Origin: Clostridia bacterium
GTDB lineage: Bacteria > Bacillota > Clostridia > Christensenellales > Borkfalkiaceae
Direction of reading: 5' to 3'
NCBI GenBank assembly: GCA_017465145.1
Contig: JAFTWU010000003.1
Span: 62,001 to 126,000 of the forward strand
DNA: 64,000 bases
The first letter of the stretch is position 1, and each line of letters opens with the position of its first letter. The position numbers and the translations under genes are program-made. Under the pieces are notes generated by a model. It was given only the letters and a program-made list of their open reading frames with translations. It had not been told where the DNA came from and made no database searches. Positions 59,455 through 64,000 of this stretch are shown one piece after another.

Positions 59455-61458
59455 ATGTCAAGTTTTACCGACCAAATTGCATATGCCTATAAATTATACC
59501 AAAGGGGGGAACACCTTAAGGCGCACCAACTTGCAATTGACCTATACGTGCAAAACGAATTGCCGGAACTAGCCTTTTTAATAGGGCTTATAAGATTTGA
59601 AAACAAGTGCCCGTTGCCAAGGGGCTATGCAGAACTTTGGATGAACTTTATCTTAGAAGCCGCGAACGAAGGCTACGACCCCGCTTGTCAATTTTTAGGC
59701 AACGCTTATTATAGCGGTAATAAAGTCCCTAAAGACTTCGATAAGGCGTTTAAGTGGTATACTAAGGCTGCTAATAAGGGCGACCCCTTTTCTTATTATA
59801 TGCTTGGCAAAATGTACGAAAACGGTCTAGGTGTTAACGTTGACTCAAGCCTTTCTAAATGGTACTTTGAAACGGCTGCGCAAATGGGCTCGTATGACGC
59901 ACAAAAATACCTTGCGGAACTTAGTTATTACGTAAAAAAAGATTATAAAAGGGCAGAGCAATTTTACTTGCTTCTTGCTGCAAACCAGTCCGCTCCGCTT
60001 AAAGAACGCGCTACGGCACAAAGTAGCTTGGCGTATTTTTATAGGGGCAATAATGGGTTTATTAAAGATGATGCAAAGGCAAGATATTATTCGGGCTTAG
60101 CGCTTAAAAATGGCGAAAAAGGGGAAGCAATTCATTATGCAAGTGCTTGTTTTAAGGGCGAAGGCGGTCCGAAAGATTATAAAGAAGCGATTTACGGTTA
60201 TAAAATCTTAGCCGAAAAGGGAGAGCCTGTCGGCTGGGCGTATCTAGGCTTAATTTACAATAACGGCGGTTACGGGTGTACTGCCGATTATGATATGGCG
60301 TTTAAGTGTTACGATAAAGGTGCTGTTTTAGGCGTTGCATCTTGCTATTTGGCACTTGCAAGATATTATTTTTGGGGGCGTGCCGTAATAAAGGACTATA
60401 ACACGGCAATTTTTTGGTGCAATAAAGCCGTTGCCAAAAACGTTAACGGTGCAACCGAACTTTTAAAAGAAATTAACGACACTATTAATAAAGAAGAAAA
60501 GGAAAAGCGCGAACAAAAAGAGAAAGAAGATAGAGAAAGGCGCGAAAGAGAAGAGCGTGAAAAAAGTGAGCGTGAAGAAAAAGAAAGAAAGGAAAGGGAA
60601 GAAAAAGCCCGTCGCGAAAGAGAAGAACGAGAACGTAGGGAAAGACAAGAGCGAGAAGAACGCGAAAGACAACTTGTCGAACGAAAAGCTAAAGAAGAAA
60701 AAGAGAAGCTTGAAAGACAAGAAAGAGAAAGACGCGAAAAAGAAGAGCTTGAAAGAAAGTTAGCTGAAGAAAGAAAACGTAGAGAAAAAGCTGAACGTGA
60801 AAGGAGAATTGCCGAAGAAAGAGCCAAAGAAGAAAGACTAAAGGCAGAGAGAGAAAAACAAAAAGAGCAAGAACTTAAAAGGAAACAAAATCAATTAGAT
60901 AATCTTATAGCAAACTCAGGTATTAATTTTACTGAAGAAGAAATAGCGTATATGAAAAGCGCTGCAAAGTGTTTAGATGAAATAAGGGCGTTAGAATTGG
61001 ATAAAAAGCCTATTGACCCTGCCTACGACCCAGACGGTGTGTTTGAAAAGGCTAAGGCAGGAGATATTTCTGCACAAAACCAACTTGCACGCACCTTACA
61101 ATCAAATAAAGTTCCTAAAAAAGATTATCAAAGTTCACTATATTGGTACTTAAAAGCGGCAGATAAATTAGATATAGAAGGCGTTGCTAATGTCGGTGCT
61201 TGCTTTTTTAGTGGCAACGGCATAGAAATGAGTAAAACAAATAATCTTGGCTACGCTTGTTTGATTGCCTTGTTATCTAAAGACAATATGATATTCTTTG
61301 CTCGTGCAGGTAGACTATATTTTGGTTATCACGGTATAAAAAAGAGTTTCGCAGATGCTAAAAGGTGGCTTAGCGAAATGGAAAAACACGGCAAATATTG
61401 TGACGCTCAAATTATAGACGATTTTAGAGAAGAAATAAAAATAGAAGAATCGCGTTAA
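59455..61458 (+). CDS. Sel1-repeat protein with long charged helix
   Basis: The 667-residue protein has about eight Sel1-like repeats in residues 60-340 (for example FKWYTKAANKGDPFSYYMLGKMYENGLGV). A stretch of about 140 residues made almost only of E, K, R and Q (about 345-485) follows, then two more Sel1-type repeats (SLYWYLKAADKLDIEGVANVGACFFSGNGI). The charged stretch has i/i+4 E-K/R pairing of a single alpha-helix or coiled coil. No signal peptide or membrane helix. It probably scaffolds protein partners in the cytosol. TCTAGGGGAAT is the ribosome site. Open frames in the opposite strand over the charged region are compositional. Confidence 0.85.
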   Translation: MSSFTDQIAYAYKLYQRGEHLKAHQLAIDLYVQNELPELAFLIGLIRFENKCPLPRGYAELWMNFILEAANEGYDPACQFLGNAYYSGNKVPKDFDKAFKWYTKAANKGDPFSYYMLGKMYENGLGVNVDSSLSKWYFETAAQMGSYDAQKYLAELSYYVKKDYKRAEQFYLLLAANQSAPLKERATAQSSLAYFYRGNNGFIKDDAKARYYSGLALKNGEKGEAIHYASACFKGEGGPKDYKEAIYGYKILAEKGEPVGWAYLGLIYNNGGYGCTADYDMAFKCYDKGAVLGVASCYLALARYYFWGRAVIKDYNTAIFWCNKAVAKNVNGATELLKEINDTINKEEKEKREQKEKEDRERREREEREKSEREEKERKEREEKARREREERERRERQEREERERQLVERKAKEEKEKLERQERERREKEELERKLAEERKRREKAERERRIAEERAKEERLKAEREKQKEQELKRKQNQLDNLIANSGINFTEEEIAYMKSAAKCLDEIRALELDKKPIDPAYDPDGVFEKAKAGDISAQNQLARTLQSNKVPKKDYQSSLYWYLKAADKLDIEGVANVGACFFSGNGIEMSKTNNLGYACLIALLSKDNMIFFARAGRLYFGYHGIKKSFADAKRWLSEMEKHGKYCDAQIIDDFREEIKIEESR

Positions 61459-61583
61459 AAATACAAAAAAATTTTAAAAAACATATAGCGCAAATATAAA
61501 AGTTATGGTAAAATAATTTTGCATTAAGGAAATAACGCCTTTTTGCTAATAAATTTACAAAAAATCTTAAGGAGAATAAAATT

Positions 61584-62120
61584 ATGAATAAGTACAAGGG
61601 CACTCAAACTGAAAAGAACTTAGAAGCCGCTTTTGCCGGCGAATCTCAAGCAAGAAATAAGTATACCTATTTTGCATCAGTTGCTAAAAAAGAAGGTTAC
61701 GAACAAATTGCTGCAATCTTCCAAAAGACTGCTGATAACGAAAAAGAACACGCAAAACTTTGGTTCAAAGAACTTCAAGGTATCGGCGACACCGCTGCTA
61801 ACTTAAAGGCTGCTGCAGAAGGCGAAAACTATGAATGGACTGATATGTATGCTGGTTTTGCTAAAACCGCTGAAGAAGAAGGTTTCCCCGAACTCGCTGC
61901 ACGTTTCCGTTTAGTTGCTGCCGTTGAAAAGGCACACGAAGAACGCTATCGTGCACTTCTTAAAAACGTTGAACTTGCAGAAGTATTTGCAAAATCTGAA
62001 GTTAAGGTATGGGAATGCCGTAACTGTGGTCATCTAGTTGTAAGCGACAAAGCACCTAAACTTTGCCCCACTTGCTTACATCCCCAAGCATACTTTGAAC
62101 TTCACGAAGAAAACTATTAA
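61584..62120 (+). CDS. rbr: Rubrerythrin
   Basis: The 178-residue protein has the di-iron four-helix domain with the EExxH-type ligands ([37 protein letters not shown]) and a C-terminal rubredoxin-like site (CRNCGHLV and [11 protein letters not shown]). It reduces hydrogen peroxide in the cytoplasm of anaerobes, using electrons from rubredoxin. The length is usual for the short rubrerythrins of Clostridia. AAGGAGAATAAAATT precedes the ATG. Monocistronic, ending at a strong terminator. Confidence 0.95.
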   Translation: MNKYKGTQTEKNLEAAFAGESQARNKYTYFASVAKKEGYEQIAAIFQKTADNEKEHAKLWFKELQGIGDTAANLKAAAEGENYEWTDMYAGFAKTAEEEGFPELAARFRLVAAVEKAHEERYRALLKNVELAEVFAKSEVKVWECRNCGHLVVSDKAPKLCPTCLHPQAYFELHEENY

Positions 62121-62157
62121 GATTTTATATAGTTTAACTTCTATTAGGTTAAAATTA

Positions 62158-62185
62158 AAGCCACGCTTTCTAGCGTGGCTTTTTA
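62158..62185. terminator. Terminator between rubrerythrin and the SpoVB-like gene
   Basis: AAAGCCACGCT-TTCT-AGCGTGGCTTT with T-runs on both strands. A second inverted repeat, GGGAC-GTTTTCGCT-GTCCC, follows at 62199-62216 without a T-run. Confidence 0.88.
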
Positions 62186-62221
62186 GTTGTTTTTTAGCGG
62201 GACGTTTTCGCTGTCCCGTGG

Positions 62222-63784
62222 CTATTTTATAACTACTTTTTCCCTTTTGTTTATCCTTTTTCGGCGTGTAATTTTGTCATTTTTTAATAGTGAACTTTTC
62301 ACTTTTTCTATAAGCGGTTTAACTTCAATAAGGTTAAACCCTAGGGCTAGCGCGCTATAAAAGGCTACCATAACCAAAGCGCAAACGACAAGGGTAAAGA
62401 AAGAACCTAAAAGAGATAAAAGCATTTTTTCTAGCATAATCCCCACTAGCGCGGTGGGAAAAAGCAGGGAAATAGTTCCAACCAAAAACCGCTTGTATCT
62501 AGGTTTTTCAACACAACTTTTGTTTATCAATCTTAGGTTTAGAATAGTAGTTAATCCGTAAACGAAAGTAAGCCCGACGATTAGAGAATAAACCCCCATA
62601 ACGCTTGGCAAAAACCATATAGAAAGAAGCATAAACACCCCGCTTATAACGTAGTAAATAAGCGTTTTGTTTTCTAGGCCGATAGAGTTTAGCATGCTTG
62701 TCGTAACGGAAGAAAGCGCCATAAAAATCATTAAAAAGCAACTTGCCGTCAGGTATTTTCCGCTTTCGTGTCCGCCGAAAATCAAAATGCCTATTTCTTC
62801 ACCGCAAACCAAAAAAACGGGTATAAAAACGCAACTTAAAACGGTGGCAAACTTTATTGCCTTTTCAATATCGCGCCTTAAATAATAGTGGCGTTTTTTG
62901 TAATAATTTTCGGCAATTTCAGGCACTAAAACTAGGGTAAAACTGCCGATTAGCGTCGTTGGGATAAAAAGCAAGGGAATTGCTTGCCCCATAGCAGAGC
63001 CAAACGCACTCATTGCCAAGGATTCGCTCATACCCGCAGCCACAAGCCTAATCGGTAAAATTACCGAAACAAGCGACATAGCAAGCGAAGTTGCCGTGCG
63101 CATTGCCGTAATAGGCGCGGCGGATTTTATAAGAGGTTTTAACTCTGTTTTTGGGTTTTTAAGTTTATTCTTCCTAACGAAAAATACTATGCTTGCCGTG
63201 GTAAACGAAAAGATATAAGATATTAAAACGGCAACGCCCGCGCGGAAAGCACCGTCGTAAATATCGGTGCAAAACGTTATTAAAATTATGCCGACTATAA
63301 TCATAACGGCTTCTTCTAAAAGTTCTATTATGCTATACGGTAAAAAGTCTTTGTTGCCCCAAAACACACCGCGAATAACGGCGTAAAGAGAAGTGAAAAC
63401 TAGCCCCGGCAACACTATCAAAAAGATTTTCAAGGCGCGCTCGTCTGCAAAAAGAAAGGAAAGTTTTCCACCTAAAATATAAAAAAGAGCGCATACGGGC
63501 ACGGCTATAAGAAGGGTAAATCCAAGCCCCGCCGTTATCACTTTATAAACGGAATCGGTTTTGCCTTCCGCCTTATATTTGGTCATAAGACGGGACACGG
63601 TAACGGGCGTACCCGAACTGCAAAGTGTTAGTAAAAGTGCAAAAATTGATAGAGCAACTTGATATAGCCCCATGCCTTCCGCCCCTATGGTGCGCGAAAG
63701 GTAAATTCTATACAAAAACCCAAGAAATTTTTCACATATCGAAAACACGGTAACTATAGCAACCGTCTTAAAAAACCTTCTCAA
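62222..63784 (-). CDS. SpoVB-like polysaccharide/lipid II flippase
   Basis: The 520-residue MOP-superfamily membrane protein has about 14 helices. Its N-terminus (ICEKFLGFLYRIYLSRTIGAEGMGLYQVALSIFALLLTLCSSGTPVTVSRLM) follows the SpoVB/YtgP pattern. SpoVB acts in spore cortex synthesis, probably by flipping peptidoglycan precursors; paralogues such as YtgP/MurJ-like proteins serve growth. SigG and the YmxH-like gene in the same window make the sporulation role attractive. The start is TTG, 11 nt after AGGGG. The charged C-terminal tail (KNDKITRRKRINKREK) is cytosolic. Confidence 0.85.
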   Translation of the reverse strand: MRRFFKTVAIVTVFSICEKFLGFLYRIYLSRTIGAEGMGLYQVALSIFALLLTLCSSGTPVTVSRLMTKYKAEGKTDSVYKVITAGLGFTLLIAVPVCALFYILGGKLSFLFADERALKIFLIVLPGLVFTSLYAVIRGVFWGNKDFLPYSIIELLEEAVMIIVGIILITFCTDIYDGAFRAGVAVLISYIFSFTTASIVFFVRKNKLKNPKTELKPLIKSAAPITAMRTATSLAMSLVSVILPIRLVAAGMSESLAMSAFGSAMGQAIPLLFIPTTLIGSFTLVLVPEIAENYYKKRHYYLRRDIEKAIKFATVLSCVFIPVFLVCGEEIGILIFGGHESGKYLTASCFLMIFMALSSVTTSMLNSIGLENKTLIYYVISGVFMLLSIWFLPSVMGVYSLIVGLTFVYGLTTILNLRLINKSCVEKPRYKRFLVGTISLLFPTALVGIMLEKMLLSLLGSFFTLVVCALVMVAFYSALALGFNLIEVKPLIEKVKSSLLKNDKITRRKRINKREKVVIK

Positions 63785-63846
63785 AAAACTTTAAGCCCCT
63801 TTTAGTGAAATAATCTAGTTTAATTCTATTCGCGCCCCACCTTAAA

Positions 63847-63852
63847 TATAAT
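63847..63852 (+). promoter_or_regulatory. -10 element directly before the LysM gene
   Basis: TATAAT followed by six bases and then ATG 63859; no Shine-Dalgarno. The -35 (TTCTAT at 63824-63829, 17-bp spacer) is weak. Transcription would start at the ATG. Confidence 0.55.
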
Positions 63853-63858
63853 ATCGGT

Positions 63859-64000
63859 ATGAAAAAGTTTTTTTATCGCGTTTGTCGTGGCGACACTCTT
63901 TTAAGCGTTTGCAATAGACTAAACGCCCCCGTTTTTGCCGTAATAAAAAACAACAATATCACGCGTGAAATTAAAGAAGGCGACCTTATCTATATTGAAA
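63859..64000 (+). CDS. LysM-domain protein (3' end outside window)
   Basis: Only the first 47 residues are present. After a short MKKFF start comes a LysM domain, YRVCRGDTLLSVCNRLNAP...IKEGDLIYIE, with the usual GDTL and GD-L-I positions. The domain begins almost at the N-terminus with no signal peptide, as in cytoplasmic or spore-coat LysM proteins such as the SafA/YkvP type, or small peptidoglycan-binding proteins. Divergent from the SpoVB-like gene. There is no ribosome site, and a -10 lies six bases upstream, so the mRNA may be leaderless. Confidence 0.8.
   Translation, partial: MKKFFYRVCRGDTLLSVCNRLNAPVFAVIKNNNITREIKEGDLIYIE

Noticed and set aside
59288..59572. Open frame joining the synthetase end and the Sel1 gene start
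   Set aside because: It passes through a strong terminator and overlaps both genes in another frame.
60396..60827. Long Ser/Leu/Arg-rich frames opposite the charged helix
   Set aside because: Antisense shadows of the E/K/R codon repeats; composition explains them.

Overview
The window looks like the chromosome of an anaerobic, spore-forming Clostridia-type bacterium (Firmicutes), probably a gut commensal; this is inferred from gene content. Seen directly: a SigG-type sporulation sigma factor, a YlmC/YmxH-like PRC-barrel protein, a SpoVB-like flippase, rubrerythrin, T-box leaders, Shine-Dalgarno sequences of the AGGAGG type and many short intrinsic terminators.

Layout. (1) 3-19304 is a fructan utilisation locus on the + strand: PfkB fructokinase (cut by the window edge), a large membrane/wall-attached GH32, a LacI regulator, a sugar ABC importer (binding lipoprotein and two permeases), a lipoprotein GH32 with an N-terminal LamG domain, two large non-catalytic lipoproteins that together carry eight copies of an NGxFExG module, two tiny genes between them, and a cytosolic GH32. 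Extracellular enzymes would cut fructan, the module proteins probably hold glycan, the ABC system imports oligosaccharides, and the cytosolic GH32 and kinase finish the job. (2) 19490-26604 is housekeeping: sigG, a Pro/Cys-rich YlmC-like protein, an EF-G paralogue, fruK, an LRR lipoprotein, tilS and tRNA-fMet. (3) 26598-42738 is a 16.1-kb mobilizable element inserted at the 3' end of tRNA-fMet. It is bounded by the 10-bp repeat GCAACCACTA, and the tRNA's presumed own terminator has been displaced to the far end. It carries a large serine recombinase, a MobV relaxase, a sigma-like HTH protein, small unknown genes, and a + strand cargo block: HipA/CtkA-like kinase with an HTH partner, a small membrane protein, type III Mod and Res, an OLD-type ATPase/TOPRIM nuclease, an unknown protein and an HNH protein. 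This reads as a phage-defence island. (4) 42785-46644 is an accessory stretch: XRE regulator, ECF sigma factor, secreted cysteine-peptidase-like protein, one-pass membrane protein, and a two-gene minus-strand operon. The peptidase gene and the minus-strand operon share an almost identical ECF-type promoter. (5) 46907-64000 is again chromosomal: GH3, SDR, FliB-like protein, uraA-upp, nitroreductase, TrpB2 under a Trp T-box, an XRE-cupin-acyl-CoA synthetase fusion under a second T-box, a Sel1/charged-helix protein, rubrerythrin, SpoVB-like protein and the start of a LysM protein.

Most notable points. The uraA leader encodes a 24-codon peptide with a U7 run that ends 3 nt before an intrinsic terminator, the geometry of UTP-sensed pyrBI-type attenuation. 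The recombinase reading frame runs across the attachment site, so its C-terminus should change on integration. The HipA-like kinase operon has two 38-bp operator-like repeats around a consensus promoter. A T-box with a probable CCG specifier precedes an acyl-CoA synthetase fusion. Several genes (tilS, nitroreductase, LysM protein, YlmC-like) have promoters placed so that transcription would start at the ATG, suggesting leaderless mRNAs. Function calls rest on motif recognition by eye; no database search was run.
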